The notes: generated by a model not told the origin, from the letters alone. A stretch of DNA of 64,000 nucleotides from Flavobacterium petrolei (GCF_003314435.2 NZ_QNVY02000004.1:62001-126000); one strand, 5' to 3'. Counted from the stretch's first letter, positions 1 through 9,813 are shown. Made by a program: numbers and translations.

Positions 1-1
1 A

Positions 2-928
2 AATCTGGAGACTACATTAGGAACCATGTCTCCCATTTTTAAAGATTCCAATAAAGCGAATATTAATTTTAAGGATTTATTGTCTCATTATGCTGGTTTG
101 GCTGCAGGGATTCCATTTTATAAGGCCACGATGGATAAATCAAAATCTCCTTCTGAAGTTTATTTTAGGAAAGTTGCCGAAGAGAATTTCTCGAAAAAAT
201 TAGGAGATAGTCTTTTTATACGAAATGATTTTAGTGATACTATTATGAAAATGATTGTGGATAGTAAGCTGTCAGTGAAAAAAGAATACAAATACAGTGA
301 TCTTACTTTCATGATTTTGAAGGATTATTTAGAAAAGACAACCGGTAAAACATTAGATGTTTTGATTCAGGAAAATTTCTATCGCTCGCTTGGAATGAAT
401 AATTCCAGTTTTAATCCATTGAATAAATTTGATAAAAATAGAATTCCGCCAACGGAAACGGATACGTATTTCCGTCATCAACTTTTGCAAGGGTATGTCA
501 ATGATTTATCGGCTGCTTTAGAAGGTGGAGTTTCTGGTCATGCAGGAGTTTTTTCGAATGCAATGGATGTGGCTAAAATAATGGAACTTTATCTGCAAAA
601 AGGAAATTATGGCAATCAGCAATATTTTTCCGAGAAAACTTTTGAAGACTTCAATACTTGTTATTTCTGCGCAGTGGGAAATAGGCGTGGTGTTGGTTTT
701 GATAAACCACAATTGGGTGCCGAAGGTCCTACATGCGGTTGTGCTTCAATGACCAGTTTTGGACACACCGGCTACACTGGAACAATGGCGTGGGCTGATC
801 CTGAAACGCAAATTGTCTATGTATTTTTATCCAATAGAACTTTTCCTATTGCTGGTGAAAATAGATTATCCAAAGAAAACATTCGAGAAGATATTCAAAA
901 GGTGATTTATGAAGCTATAATGCACTAA
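2..928 (+). CDS. Serine hydrolase (beta-lactamase fold), 3' part of a longer gene
   Basis: The reading frame is open from the first bases of the window: codons before the first ATG (position 26) read LETTLGT, which continues the protein sense, so the true start lies upstream. The visible 300+ residues are the C-terminal part of a beta-lactamase-family serine hydrolase: a DLLSHYAGL segment, a YSD tyrosine motif (in KYSDLTF), a GGVSGHAG turn and a HTGYTGT box near the end. The SxxK nucleophile motif must lie outside the window. In Bacteroidota this form is usually the C-terminal half of a cell-wall GH3 beta-N-acetylglucosaminidase/beta-lactamase fusion; that is inference, since the GH3 part is not visible. 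It ends just before a strong terminator. Confidence 0.82.
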   Translation, partial: NLETTLGTMSPIFKDSNKANINFKDLLSHYAGLAAGIPFYKATMDKSKSPSEVYFRKVAEENFSKKLGDSLFIRNDFSDTIMKMIVDSKLSVKKEYKYSDLTFMILKDYLEKTTGKTLDVLIQENFYRSLGMNNSSFNPLNKFDKNRIPPTETDTYFRHQLLQGYVNDLSAALEGGVSGHAGVFSNAMDVAKIMELYLQKGNYGNQQYFSEKTFEDFNTCYFCAVGNRRGVGFDKPQLGAEGPTCGCASMTSFGHTGYTGTMAWADPETQIVYVFLSNRTFPIAGENRLSKENIREDIQKVIYEAIMH

Positions 929-945
929 CCTAATTTTGAAGTAAT

Positions 946-999
946 AATAGAAATAGTCCAAATGAAATTACTGAGAATTTCATTTGGACTATTTCTATT
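946..999 (+). terminator. Rho-independent terminator, perfect 24-bp stem
   Basis: A perfect 24-bp inverted repeat (946-969 and 976-999) with a 6-nt loop lies 17 bp after the serine hydrolase stop. The stem has A-rich and T-rich ends, so it could terminate on either strand. Confidence 0.8.
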
Positions 1000-1058
1000 A
1001 AAATGATTTTCAATACTTTTATTACAAGTATTTAGTTACAAATTTTAGCTTATTATAG

Positions 1059-1066
1059 TATATTTG
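1059..1066 (+). promoter_or_regulatory. Bacteroidota -7 element for the PAP2 gene
   Basis: TATATTTG matches the TAnnTTTG -7 consensus of the Bacteroidota primary sigma factor and sits 17 bp before the ATG at 1083. No clear TTG -33 box is seen at the right distance, so the leader would be very short. The ATG at 1092 is an alternative start. Confidence 0.45.
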
Positions 1067-1082
1067 AGATAAAAATAGTTTG

Positions 1083-1706
1083 ATGAAAAATATGAATACC
1101 TTTTTTACAAAAGTCAGTTTAATTGTATTGCTTTTTTGCACGACTTTTGTAAATGCTCAAAATATTGATATTAATATTCTACGAGATATCAATGTTGATA
1201 GGAATAAGAATTTAGATCCTACTTTTAAATTAGTAACGAATAGTGCTGTTCCAATAAGTGTTGCAACTCCCATTATTATATATTCGGTTGCTTTAATAAA
1301 GAAAGATAGTACCATCAAGAAACAAGCAATTTTTATAGGAGAAACATTCTTAGTAAATGCATTTATTACCACTGCATTGAAACATACTATAAAAAGAAGC
1401 AGACCATTTGAGACCTATCCTGATATTGATCAAGCAGCATCGTCTTTGGGGAAATCATTTCCTTCTGGACATACTTCTTTAGCTTTTGCGACAGCAACAT
1501 CACTGAGTTTAGCTTATCCCAAATGGTATGTTATTGCACCATCTTTTGCATGGGCAGCTACAGTGGGATATTCTCGAATGCATTTAGGTGTTCATTATTC
1601 AAGTGATGTATTTGCAGGGGCAATTATTGGCAGTGGCTCGGCTTATCTTAGCTATAAAGTGAATAAATGGATGAATAAAAAAAATTCTAAAAAGGATAAA
1701 AAGTAG
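1083..1706 (+). CDS. PAP2-family membrane-associated phosphatase, secreted or periplasmic
   Basis: A 207-aa protein with an N-terminal signal peptide (hydrophobic to about residue 25, ending NAQ) and the three-part PAP2 signature: KxxxxxxRP near residues 100-108, PSGH near 127-130 and SRxxxxxxHxxxD near 164-175. The His residues of the second and third motifs are the usual phospho-His nucleophile and acid/base. The family hydrolyses lipid phosphates such as undecaprenyl pyrophosphate or phosphatidate; the substrate cannot be told here. The open frame extends one codon upstream to a TTG at 1080, but ATG 1083 (or 1092) is the better start. It stands alone between a terminator and a spacer. Confidence 0.85.
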   Translation: MKNMNTFFTKVSLIVLLFCTTFVNAQNIDINILRDINVDRNKNLDPTFKLVTNSAVPISVATPIIIYSVALIKKDSTIKKQAIFIGETFLVNAFITTALKHTIKRSRPFETYPDIDQAASSLGKSFPSGHTSLAFATATSLSLAYPKWYVIAPSFAWAATVGYSRMHLGVHYSSDVFAGAIIGSGSAYLSYKVNKWMNKKNSKKDKK

Positions 1707-1777
1707 CTAAAATACAGTGATTATTGTTTGAAAACGATAAAGAATTGAAGTCTAAATCATTTAACTGTAAATAAATA

Positions 1778-1903
1778 ATTGTTGGGTTATTATTAACGGT
1801 AATTTTATGTGCTATATCAAAAGGTAAAACATTAAATTCAACTAACTTTACAGTAACAGTAACACTTTTGATTATTATTAGCTCTTCTTTTTTATTAAAT
1901 TAA
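1778..1903 (+). other. Possible small membrane-protein ORF or remnant without a good start
   Basis: In one plus frame the spacer before the metal ATPase reads as a hydrophobic-polar-hydrophobic peptide (GLLLTVILC, then LLIIISSSFLLN) of about 40 codons ending in TAA at 1901-1903. There is a stop just upstream and no ATG, GTG or TTG in frame at its beginning. It may be the tail of a lost membrane protein or chance. Confidence 0.2.
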
Positions 1904-1913
1904 ATTATCTAAA

Positions 1914-3926
1914 ATGACACACAAACAGGATATAGATGATGAACAATCTTGCTGTGCTTTAGAAAAAAAAAAAGCTAATAAAGCAGACCAAGATTCAGGA
2001 TGTTGTTCTTCTCACAGTGAGTCAGAAAACCATATTGAGCAAAATCACGATCATTCTAATGGTGATGAAAGTACCTTCAAAATGTTTTTACCTTCCATAA
2101 TTAGTTTTATAGTATTACTAATTGCTATACTATTTGATAATTACGTTTCTCAATCTTGGTTTAATGGTTGGATTCGAATTGTTTGGTATGTCATAGCTTA
2201 TGTTCCGGTAGGGTTTCCGGTTTTGAAAGAAGCGTATCAAGGAATTCGCAAAGGAGCTGTTTTTTCTGAGTTTTTCTTAATGAGTGTTGCTACCATTGGC
2301 GCTTTTGGAATTGGTCAATATGCGGAAGGAGTTACTGTAATGTTATTTTACGCCATTGGTGAACTGTTTCAAATGCTCGCCGTAAAAAAAGCAAAATCCA
2401 ACATAAAATCATTACTGGATGAAAGACCTGATGTTGCAAATGTTCTTGATGGGGTTAATATTGTTTCCAAAAAAGCTCGGGAAGTAACTATTGGAGAAAT
2501 CATAGAATTAAAACCCGGAGAAAAATTAGCATTGGATGGGAAATTACTTTCGGATTATGCTACTTTTAATACAGCCGCACTAACCGGCGAAAGTAAACCT
2601 GACACCAAATCAAAAGGAGAAACAATTCTTGCAGGAATGATTAATCTCAATACGATTTCTCAAGTTGAAGTTACTACAGCATTTACGGATAGTAAATTGT
2701 CTAAAATTCTGGAAATGGTTCAAGATGCTACTGCCAAAAAAGCGCCGACAGAATTATTCATTAGGAAGTTTGCTAAAATCTACACGCCAATAGTAGTATA
2801 TCTTGCCATTGCCATCTGTTTGGTTCCAATCTTGTTTGTTGAAACGTATGTGTTTAAAGAGTGGTTGTATCGAGCCTTAATTTTTTTGGTGGTTTCATGT
2901 CCTTGTGCCTTAGTGATTTCTATACCGTTGGGGTATTTTGGCGGTATTGGCGCAGCAAGTAAAAACGGAATATTGTTTAAAGGATCTACATTTTTGGATA
3001 CAATGGCAGCTATTCAGGTAGTGGTTATGGATAAAACTGGAACGTTGACTAAAGGTGTTTTTAAAGTTCAAAAAGTAGTTTCAATAGGGATTCCCGAGGC
3101 TGATTTGGTAAATTATACTGCTGCAATCGAAGCCAAATCTTCGCATCCTGTTGGTTCTGCAATACTAGAATTCGCCAATAATGCTAATAATGGAATTGTT
3201 GTTTCTGATGTTATGGAGATTTCAGGGCTTGGTTTGAAAGGCGTTGCGGATGGTAGAGAAATTTTAGTGGGAAGTCCTAAACTGATGAATAAATTTAATA
3301 TCGATTATGACAAACAGTTAGATGCAATTCCATTTACGATTATTGTTGTTGCCATCGATAAGAAATATTCAGGTTATTTCCTTATTGCCGATGAAATAAA
3401 AGAAGATGCTAAAACAGCTATTGAAAGTTTACACCAAATAAATATCAAAACAATTCTGCTATCCGGTGATAATCAAGCTGTAGTTTCGGCTGTTGCCAAA
3501 GAGTTGAATATTGATGAAGCTTTTGGGGATTTATTACCGGAAAACAAGGTCGAAAAAGTAACAGCACTTATAAACCAAAATCTAAAAGTTGCATTTGTAG
3601 GAGATGGCGTAAATGATGCTCCGGTAATTGCTTTGGCCCAAGCCGGAATTGCTATGGGTGGTTTAGGAAGCGATGCAACAATTGAAACGGCTGATATTGT
3701 TATTCAAAATGATCAGCCTACTAAGATTTTTACCGCCATTGCTATTGGAAGAAAAACAAAACAACTCGTTTGGCAAAATATTAGTTTGGCTTTTTCTGTA
3801 AAACTGATAGTTTTAATTCTTGGAGCTGGTGGACTTGCCTCAATGTGGGAAGCTGTTTTTGCGGATGTTGGTGTGGCATTACTGGCAATTTTGAATGCGG
3901 TTAGAATTCAGCAAATGAAATTTTAA
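1914..3926 (+). CDS. Heavy-metal-translocating P1B-type ATPase (Zn/Cd/Pb type)
   Basis: A 670-aa inner-membrane efflux ATPase. The N-terminus has no ferredoxin-like HMA domain; it is a short Cys/His-rich tail (CC at 13-14, CC at 30-31, several His to residue 46), as in many divalent-metal exporters. It is followed by the helices, a TGES actuator loop (224-227), the metal-binding CPC in the transport helix (329-331), phosphorylation site DKTGTLT (373-379), the SSHP nucleotide loop (409-412), and GDGVNDAP (563-570). CPC with this architecture fits Zn2+/Cd2+/Pb2+ export (ZntA/CadA group) rather than certain Cu+ export. No metalloregulator gene is adjacent, and the spacer before it shows no clear operator. 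Confidence 0.92.
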   Translation: MTHKQDIDDEQSCCALEKKKANKADQDSGCCSSHSESENHIEQNHDHSNGDESTFKMFLPSIISFIVLLIAILFDNYVSQSWFNGWIRIVWYVIAYVPVGFPVLKEAYQGIRKGAVFSEFFLMSVATIGAFGIGQYAEGVTVMLFYAIGELFQMLAVKKAKSNIKSLLDERPDVANVLDGVNIVSKKAREVTIGEIIELKPGEKLALDGKLLSDYATFNTAALTGESKPDTKSKGETILAGMINLNTISQVEVTTAFTDSKLSKILEMVQDATAKKAPTELFIRKFAKIYTPIVVYLAIAICLVPILFVETYVFKEWLYRALIFLVVSCPCALVISIPLGYFGGIGAASKNGILFKGSTFLDTMAAIQVVVMDKTGTLTKGVFKVQKVVSIGIPEADLVNYTAAIEAKSSHPVGSAILEFANNANNGIVVSDVMEISGLGLKGVADGREILVGSPKLMNKFNIDYDKQLDAIPFTIIVVAIDKKYSGYFLIADEIKEDAKTAIESLHQINIKTILLSGDNQAVVSAVAKELNIDEAFGDLLPENKVEKVTALINQNLKVAFVGDGVNDAPVIALAQAGIAMGGLGSDATIETADIVIQNDQPTKIFTAIAIGRKTKQLVWQNISLAFSVKLIVLILGAGGLASMWEAVFADVGVALLAILNAVRIQQMKF

Positions 3927-4003
3927 ATTCATCTCGTATTTAACTTAAAATTCCATAAAACCCATTCCTATTTTTCTTAATTTCGTTTCATTAAATTACA
4001 TAC

Positions 4004-5137
4004 ATGAAAATTGCAATAGTTTGTTATCCTACCTTTGGAGGTAGTGGTGTTGTCGCTACAGAATTAGGGCTAGAATTGGCGCGTCGCGGTCATGAAATCC
4101 ATTTTATAACCTACAGTCAGCCCGTACGTTTGGCGCTTTTAAGTCCAAATGTTCATTACCACGAAGTAAATGTCCCTGAATATCCTTTATTCCATTATCA
4201 ACCGTATGAATTGGCTTTGTCTAGTAAATTAGTCGATATGGTTAAATTATATAAAATAGAACTGCTTCATGTGCATTACGCCATTCCGCATGCTTATGCG
4301 GGGTATATGGCCAAGCAAATGTTAAAAGATGAAGGAATCAATATTCCGATGGTGACTACTTTACACGGAACTGACATTACATTGGTTGGTAATCATCCTT
4401 TTTATAAACCGGCCGTAACTTTTAGCATTAATAAATCTGATTTTGTGACTTCGGTTTCCCAAAGTTTGAAAGATGATACACTTAAATTATTCAATATAAA
4501 AAATGAAATCGAGGTGATTCCAAATTTTATTGAATTGGAAAAAAACATAAATGATCCGAGTATTCCTTGTCAACGTTCAGTAATGGCAAAGGAAAATGAG
4601 CGAATTATTACGCACATCAGTAATTTTAGAAAAGTAAAAAGAATTCCTGATGTAATTAAAATTTTCTATAACATTCAGAAAGAGATTCCAGCGAAACTGA
4701 TGATGGTAGGAGATGGTCCTGAAAAAGAAAAAGCAGAATATTTATGTCAGGAATTGGGAATTTTAGATAAAGTCATCTTTTTTGGGAACAGTAACGAAAT
4801 TGACAAAATTTTGTGCCTAACGGATTTGTTTTTGCTTCCGTCTGAAACAGAAAGTTTTGGTTTAGCCGCTCTGGAAGCAATGGCGTGCAAAGTTCCTGTC
4901 ATTTCCAGTAATTCCGGAGGTTTGCCTGAAGTAAATTTTGAAGGTATTTCCGGTTATTTAAGTGACGTGGGAGACACGGATGAGATGGCTCAAAATGCCT
5001 TGAAAATTTTAAAGGATGATTTGGTTCTGAAACAGTTTAAAGAAAATGCTTTATCAATTGCGAAAAAATTTGATATTAAAAACATTTTGCCACTTTATGA
5101 AGCGTTGTATCAAAAAGCCATTAATAAATATTTATAA
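4004..5137 (+). CDS. bshA: N-acetyl-alpha-D-glucosaminyl L-malate synthase BshA
   Basis: A 377-aa GT-B glycosyltransferase of family GT4. The N-terminal KIAIVCYPTFGGSGVVATELG block and the HVHYAIPHAYA segment are characteristic of BshA, which joins UDP-GlcNAc to L-malate in the first step of bacillithiol synthesis. The C-terminal half has the nucleotide-sugar region with ESFGLAALEAMACKVPVI and SNSGGLPEV (EX7E-type motif). Length matches the family (about 380 aa). It is cytoplasmic. No other bsh genes are adjacent, which is usual for Bacteroidota. Confidence 0.95.
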   Translation: MKIAIVCYPTFGGSGVVATELGLELARRGHEIHFITYSQPVRLALLSPNVHYHEVNVPEYPLFHYQPYELALSSKLVDMVKLYKIELLHVHYAIPHAYAGYMAKQMLKDEGINIPMVTTLHGTDITLVGNHPFYKPAVTFSINKSDFVTSVSQSLKDDTLKLFNIKNEIEVIPNFIELEKNINDPSIPCQRSVMAKENERIITHISNFRKVKRIPDVIKIFYNIQKEIPAKLMMVGDGPEKEKAEYLCQELGILDKVIFFGNSNEIDKILCLTDLFLLPSETESFGLAALEAMACKVPVISSNSGGLPEVNFEGISGYLSDVGDTDEMAQNALKILKDDLVLKQFKENALSIAKKFDIKNILPLYEALYQKAINKYL

Positions 5138-5207
5138 ACTCTCGATTGATAATTTTATGAATGAGAATAAGTAGTTTAAGCTTTTCCGTTTATTTAAAAA
5201 TATAAAA

Positions 5208-5636
5208 ATGAAAAAACTAATTCTTTCCGCATTTGCTATTACGCTTGCTTCATGTAGTACTACTTCTTCAAAGATTTCAGATACAAGCAAATTATATGAA
5301 GTTTTGACACAGCAATCTAATGGCGGTGCAAATATTCGTTTTTTTGAAATACTTTCTGAGCCAAACGAAATTAAAATGCTGCAGAATCATGAAAATTTGA
5401 AAGATAAGATTAGTGTTACTGATATTCAAAACTCGAATTTTATTGTTTTGAATATGGGAGAGAAAACAACTGGCGGTTATAGTATAGGAATTGAAAATAT
5501 TGTTGAAACAGATAAAAATGTAATTATAACCGTAAAAGAAACCAATCCTGAACCGGGCAGCATGTTAACACAGGCCTTTACAACTCCTTTTTGTGTTGTC
5601 AAAATAAATTCAAAAAAAGAAATTATAATTAAATAA
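5208..5636 (+). CDS. Lipoprotein with a PrcB C-terminal-like domain
   Basis: A 142-aa protein with a lipoprotein signal (AITLASC; lipid-anchor Cys at residue 16). The C-terminal half (about residues 80-140) has GEKTTGGYSIGIENI, then VKETNPEPGSMLTQAFTTPF. This G(E/Q)KxTGGYxI ... PxPGxxxTQxxTxP pattern is that of PrcB_C domains, first noted in the treponemal dentilisin complex subunit PrcB. The function outside that complex is unknown. The gene ends one base before a bidirectional terminator. Confidence 0.7.
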   Translation: MKKLILSAFAITLASCSTTSSKISDTSKLYEVLTQQSNGGANIRFFEILSEPNEIKMLQNHENLKDKISVTDIQNSNFIVLNMGEKTTGGYSIGIENIVETDKNVIITVKETNPEPGSMLTQAFTTPFCVVKINSKKEIIIK

Positions 5637-5666
5637 AAAACGGCCACTATTTCTAGTGGCCGTTTT
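5637..5666. terminator. Bidirectional terminator between convergent genes
   Basis: AAAACGGCCACTA, loop TTTC, TAGTGGCCGTTTT: a perfect 13-bp stem with A and T tracts on both sides. It serves the PrcB-like lipoprotein gene on plus and the beta-barrel gene on minus. Confidence 0.9.
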
Positions 5667-5686
5667 CATGTATTGTTTGGATAAAA

Positions 5687-6190
5687 CTAGAATTGATATT
5701 TAAGAGCTAAAGCTACATCAGAACCATAGTTGTTTTTGTAGTATCCACTTCCACCAAATTCAGGTCTGAAATCTAAAGATACTAATAAAGGAAAGTCAAA
5801 GTTGTATTCAATACCGATATCTCCAGCAGCAAATGCAAAAGTATCATTGTATGAAGTATTGTTGTTATCATAACTGTAGTTACCTACACCACCACCAACA
5901 CCTGCATACCAGTTGAAACCACCATCAATGTTCCATACCCATTGGTATAAACCTGTAAGTTTGATAGCACTGTCATCGTAGTCATTATTGTTAAAGTTAC
6001 TTCTGTTTCTCCAACCTAAGTCTAATTCTAAACGGTTGTTAGCTGATAAACCTCTTTGGTAAGAAAGTTCAGCACCAAATCCACCGCTATCTCCAAAACG
6101 AAGACCTAATGCATTTTTTGAAATATCCTGTGCTTGTGCAGTAAATGCTAATCCCATTAACATTATTGCCGATAAAATAATCTTTTTCAT
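5687..6190 (-). CDS. Small outer-membrane beta-barrel protein
   Basis: A 167-aa protein with a clear signal peptide (KKIILSAIMLMGLAFTAQAQ) followed by alternating aromatic/Gly-rich strands (for example LELDLGWRNR, FNWYAGVGGGVGNY, VSLDFRPEFGG) and a C-terminal Phe (LALKYQF), the usual outer-membrane sorting residue. This fits an 8-stranded OmpA/OmpX-like barrel. The ligand or function is unknown. Transcription ends at the shared terminator 5637-5666. Confidence 0.75.
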   Translation of the reverse strand: MKKIILSAIMLMGLAFTAQAQDISKNALGLRFGDSGGFGAELSYQRGLSANNRLELDLGWRNRSNFNNNDYDDSAIKLTGLYQWVWNIDGGFNWYAGVGGGVGNYSYDNNNTSYNDTFAFAAGDIGIEYNFDFPLLVSLDFRPEFGGSGYYKNNYGSDVALALKYQF

Positions 6191-6305
6191 AAGTGAGTTT
6201 TTGTTGATACAAATGTAATATTAAGGTAAGATGTATATTTATAAAATTTCAGAAATAAGTTATATAATTTACATATTCCGGAATCACAGCGACCAAAAAA
6301 GAGAA

Positions 6306-7145
6306 TCACATCAAAATGTTTTGTTTCGAGAATAGCACGGAAGCAATGACTTGATTGCTTAAAATATCTTCCATTTCAAAAAGATTATCTTCCTCAACAT
6401 AATTCATTTCCGAATAGCGAAATAATTTCCAACGTTTTTTATTGTACTCTAATGCTGTAAGATTCTCAATCCAATCTCCGGAATTTAAATACATTGTACT
6501 GCCCATTTTAGTTTCTTTTTGAATCATTTTTGGCTCGTGGATGTGACCACAAATTACATAATCATACTTTTTTTCGATTGCTAATTCAGTGGCTGTTTTC
6601 TCAAAATCAGAAATGTGTTTTACTGCTTTCTTAACACTTGCCTTTATTTTTTTAGAAAAAGAGTAAGGTTCTTTTCCTATTTTCAACAAACACCAATTTA
6701 CAAATCGGTTTAAAAGAATTAGATAGTCATATCCTAATCCGCCTAATTTTGCAATCCATTTTGAGTGCTGCACAGAAGCATCAAAGACGTCGCCATGAAA
6801 AATCCATGCTTTTTTATCATCAAGATCTAAGACTAATTTGTCGACTAAAGCAAAATTACCCAAATTCATATCGCTGAATTTTCGGAGCATTTCATCATGA
6901 TTTCCTGTAATGTAATAGACTTTTGTTCCCTTTGAAGCAAAACTGATAATTTTTTGGATGACCTTTAAATGTGCTTTTGGAAAATAGGACTTTCTAAATT
7001 GCCAGACATCAATAATATCGCCATTTAATACTAAAATCTTGGGTTTTATGGCGGATAAATAATTGTAAAGTTCCTTGGCATGGCTTCCAAAAGTTCCAAG
7101 ATGCACATCTGAAATTACCACTAACTCGACTTTTCTTTTTTTCAA
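6306..7145 (-). CDS. Calcineurin-like phosphoesterase, LpxH-like (UDP-2,3-diacylglucosamine diphosphatase family)
   Basis: A 279-aa metallophosphoesterase with metal-binding motifs in order: SDVHLG (13-18), NGDIID (about 41-46), GNHDE (about 81-85), FHGD (about 115-118) and GHIHEP (about 200-205). The set DxH / GD / GNHD / H / GHxH and the SDVHLGT start resemble LpxH, which removes UMP in lipid A synthesis; a paralogous role is possible. Start choice: the frame has no ATG near its beginning. TTG at 7145 gives the expected KKRKVELVVISDVHLG start, and a nearby ATG (7156) is in another frame and stops after four codons. Confidence 0.72.
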   Translation of the reverse strand: MKKRKVELVVISDVHLGTFGSHAKELYNYLSAIKPKILVLNGDIIDVWQFRKSYFPKAHLKVIQKIISFASKGTKVYYITGNHDEMLRKFSDMNLGNFALVDKLVLDLDDKKAWIFHGDVFDASVQHSKWIAKLGGLGYDYLILLNRFVNWCLLKIGKEPYSFSKKIKASVKKAVKHISDFEKTATELAIEKKYDYVICGHIHEPKMIQKETKMGSTMYLNSGDWIENLTALEYNKKRWKLFRYSEMNYVEEDNLFEMEDILSNQVIASVLFSKQNILM

Positions 7146-7283
7146 GGTTTTTTCATTTGAAGTTTAGCAAAATAATCGAAATATTATCAAATGAAATGGA
7201 ATTAAAAGTTAAGAAATGTCATAGAATATTAATTTAATAACAATAAATGTGAAATGTTGGTTAAAACTTTAAAGGCTAAAATT

Positions 7284-7312
7284 TTGAACTTTAAACTAAA
7301 ATGGTACTTTTG
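7284..7312 (+). promoter_or_regulatory. Bacteroidota promoter for aroC; decides the aroC start
   Basis: TTG at 7284-7286, 18-bp spacer, TACTTTTG at 7305-7312: an almost ideal -33/-7 pair. It lies inside the upstream extension of the open frame (7254-7328), so transcription starts near 7318 and translation must begin at the ATG at 7329. Confidence 0.7.
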
Positions 7313-7328
7313 TTCAAAACAAATTATA

Positions 7329-8387
7329 ATGGCAGGAAATAGCTACGGAACACTATTTAGAATAACAACTTTTGGAGAATCCCATGGTGACGCTTTAGGC
7401 GGAATCATAGATGGTTGTCCTCCTGGAATCACAATAGATTTAGAAGCAATCCAATTCGAAATGTCACGAAGAAAACCAGGTCAATCAGCTATCGTTACCC
7501 AACGAAAAGAGCCAGATGACGTGCAATTTCTTTCTGGGATTTTTGAAGGTAAAACAACAGGTACACCAATTGGCTTTATCATTCCGAATACCAATCAAAA
7601 ATCAGACGATTATTCCCATATAAAAGATAATTATAGACCTAGTCATGCCGATTATGTATATGAAAAAAAATATGGAATTCGGGATTATCGTGGTGGCGGA
7701 CGCAGTTCTGCTCGTGAAACTGCCAGCAGAGTTGTGGCTGGTGCTGTGGCAAAACAAATGTTACCAGAAATAAAAATTAATGCTTACGTTTCTTCTGTAG
7801 GTCCAATATTTTTAGAAAAACCATACCAAGATTTAGACTTTTCAAAAATTGAAAATAATCCGGTTCGCTGCCCAGATGAAGAAGCAGCGGTCATTATGGA
7901 AGAATACATTCGAGATATTCGCAAACAAGGTGATACTGTGGGCGGAACTGTAACCTGTGTGATTCAAAATGTGCCTATTGGTTTAGGAGAGCCAGTTTTT
8001 GATAAACTTCATGCGGAACTTGGAAAAGCGATGCTTTCCATAAATGCCGTAAAAGGATTTGAATTTGGCAGTGGTTTTTGTGGTGCAAAAATGAAAGGTA
8101 GCGAACATAATGATTTATATAATGCTGATGGAACGACAAAAAGCAATCTTTCAGGCGGAATACAAGGCGGTATCAGTAATGGAATGGATATTTATTTCCG
8201 AGTTGCTTTTAAACCGGTGGCTACCATTATGCAAAAACAAGAATCCTTAGACAATAAAGGCAATATTACGGAAATGACTGGAAAGGGACGCCATGATCCT
8301 TGTGTTGTTCCACGTGCCGTGCCTATTGTTGAAGCAATGGCAGCGATTGTTTTAGCTGATTTTTATTTGATAAACAAAACATATTAA
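7329..8387 (+). CDS. aroC: Chorismate synthase
   Basis: A 352-aa enzyme for the last shikimate step (5-enolpyruvylshikimate-3-phosphate to chorismate, needs reduced FMN). Hallmarks are [18 protein letters not shown] at the N-terminus, the [14 protein letters not shown] and [20 protein letters not shown] blocks, and [20 protein letters not shown] at the C-terminus. The frame stays open upstream to 7254, but the 25-residue extension is Lys/Leu-rich, unlike the family, and overlaps the promoter. Length from 7329 equals the family norm. Confidence 0.96.
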   Translation: MAGNSYGTLFRITTFGESHGDALGGIIDGCPPGITIDLEAIQFEMSRRKPGQSAIVTQRKEPDDVQFLSGIFEGKTTGTPIGFIIPNTNQKSDDYSHIKDNYRPSHADYVYEKKYGIRDYRGGGRSSARETASRVVAGAVAKQMLPEIKINAYVSSVGPIFLEKPYQDLDFSKIENNPVRCPDEEAAVIMEEYIRDIRKQGDTVGGTVTCVIQNVPIGLGEPVFDKLHAELGKAMLSINAVKGFEFGSGFCGAKMKGSEHNDLYNADGTTKSNLSGGIQGGISNGMDIYFRVAFKPVATIMQKQESLDNKGNITEMTGKGRHDPCVVPRAVPIVEAMAAIVLADFYLINKTY

Positions 8388-8499
8388 TACTAATTTTTGG
8401 AGCTTTTCTATTATAAACATTACCGATTTTCAACTTCAATGTAAGTGAAAAATATAGTGTTCTAATCAGAATAAGTCCTGAAGCCTAACAAACACATTA

Positions 8500-9780
8500 A
8501 TGAATACCAATACAACTAAAAAACCATCTTTTTTTTCAGGATTAACGGGTCAAATATTAATTGCTATGGTTTTGGGTGCTGTTTTAGGCATTATCATACA
8601 CAATTCGATTTCTCCAGAATCGGCTCAAAATTTTAGTAATAAAATCAAAATTCTGGCGACAATTTTCATTCGATTGGTTCAAATGATTATTTCTCCTTTG
8701 GTTTTTACAACTTTAGTGGTAGGAATTGCGAAACTTGGTGATATCAAGGCAGTAGGAAGAATAGGAGGAAAAGCGATGGGATGGTTTTTTACAGCTTCAT
8801 TTATCTCCTTATTATTAGGTATGTTTTTTGTAAACATATTGGAACCGGGAGTTGGCCTTAATTTATCAAATGTTGATATGGGTTCAGTTTCAGAAGTTAC
8901 TGCGAAAACTCAAAATATATCTTTTGAAAACTTTATAGAACATATTGTGCCTAAAAGTATTTTTGAAGCCATGGCAACCAATGAAATTTTACAAATTGTC
9001 ATTTTTTCTATTTTCTTTGGTCTGGCCGCAGCTGCATTGGGAGATTATGTGAAGCCAGTTACAAACGCTTTAGATAAAACATCTCACATTGTTCTGAAAA
9101 TGGTAAACTATGTAATGAAGTTTGCTCCAATAGGAGTTTTTGGTGCTATTGCGGGTGTATTTGCGGTAAGAGATTTTCAAGAATTAGCTATTACTTACTT
9201 TAAGTTTTTTGGTTCGTTCTTAATTGGAATTTCATCACTTTGGATAGTATTGATTATAGTGGGGTATATTTTTCTGAAAAGTAGAATGACTGTCTTGCTT
9301 AAAAGAATTGTCAGTCCGTTAATTATTGCTTTTGGTACAACCAGCAGTGAAGCTGTATTTCCAAAATTGACAGAAGAATTAGAACGTTTTGGTGTCAAAG
9401 ACAGGATTGTATCTTTCATGTTGCCACTTGGATATTCTTTCAATTTGGACGGAAGTATGATGTACATGACTTTTGCTAGTATTTTCATTGCGCAAGCCTA
9501 CGGAATCGATTTAGATTTAGGAACTCAAATGACAATGCTTTTAGTTTTAATGCTTACCAGTAAAGGTATTGCAGGCGTTCCAAGAGCGAGCTTAGTGGTT
9601 GTTGCCGCAACATGCGGTATGTTCGACATTCCAATTGAAGGAATTGCTTTGATCTTACCAATTGATCACTTTTGCGATATGTTTCGTAGTGCAACAAATG
9701 TTTTAGGAAATGCTTTAGCGACTTCAGTTGTAGGGCAATGGGAGGGTGCTGATGAAACAGAAGAAGTTGTTATCGAGTAA
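8500..9780 (+). CDS. Dicarboxylate/amino acid:cation symporter (DAACS family)
   Basis: A 426-aa inner-membrane transporter with about eight helices and the two re-entrant loops of the GltP/DctA/EAAT family: the serine-rich hairpin FGTTSSEAVFPKL (about residues 280-292), the cation/substrate helix GYSFNLDGSMMYM (an NMDGT-type motif, about 311-323), and the final ILPIDHFCDMFRSATNVLGNALA, whose Asp and Asn bind substrate and cation. Substrate is glutamate/aspartate or C4-dicarboxylate; sequence alone does not decide. The gene stands alone and ends at a terminator at 9814. Confidence 0.9.
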   Translation: MNTNTTKKPSFFSGLTGQILIAMVLGAVLGIIIHNSISPESAQNFSNKIKILATIFIRLVQMIISPLVFTTLVVGIAKLGDIKAVGRIGGKAMGWFFTASFISLLLGMFFVNILEPGVGLNLSNVDMGSVSEVTAKTQNISFENFIEHIVPKSIFEAMATNEILQIVIFSIFFGLAAAALGDYVKPVTNALDKTSHIVLKMVNYVMKFAPIGVFGAIAGVFAVRDFQELAITYFKFFGSFLIGISSLWIVLIIVGYIFLKSRMTVLLKRIVSPLIIAFGTTSSEAVFPKLTEELERFGVKDRIVSFMLPLGYSFNLDGSMMYMTFASIFIAQAYGIDLDLGTQMTMLLVLMLTSKGIAGVPRASLVVVAATCGMFDIPIEGIALILPIDHFCDMFRSATNVLGNALATSVVGQWEGADETEEVVIE

Positions 9781-9813
9781 TAGAAATTAATAGTATTTTA
9801 AAGTATCTATTTT

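Noticed and set aside
7254..7328. 25-codon N-terminal extension of chorismate synthase
   Set aside because: It contains the promoter (TTG-N18-TACTTTTG) and does not resemble the family N-terminus; start moved to 7329.
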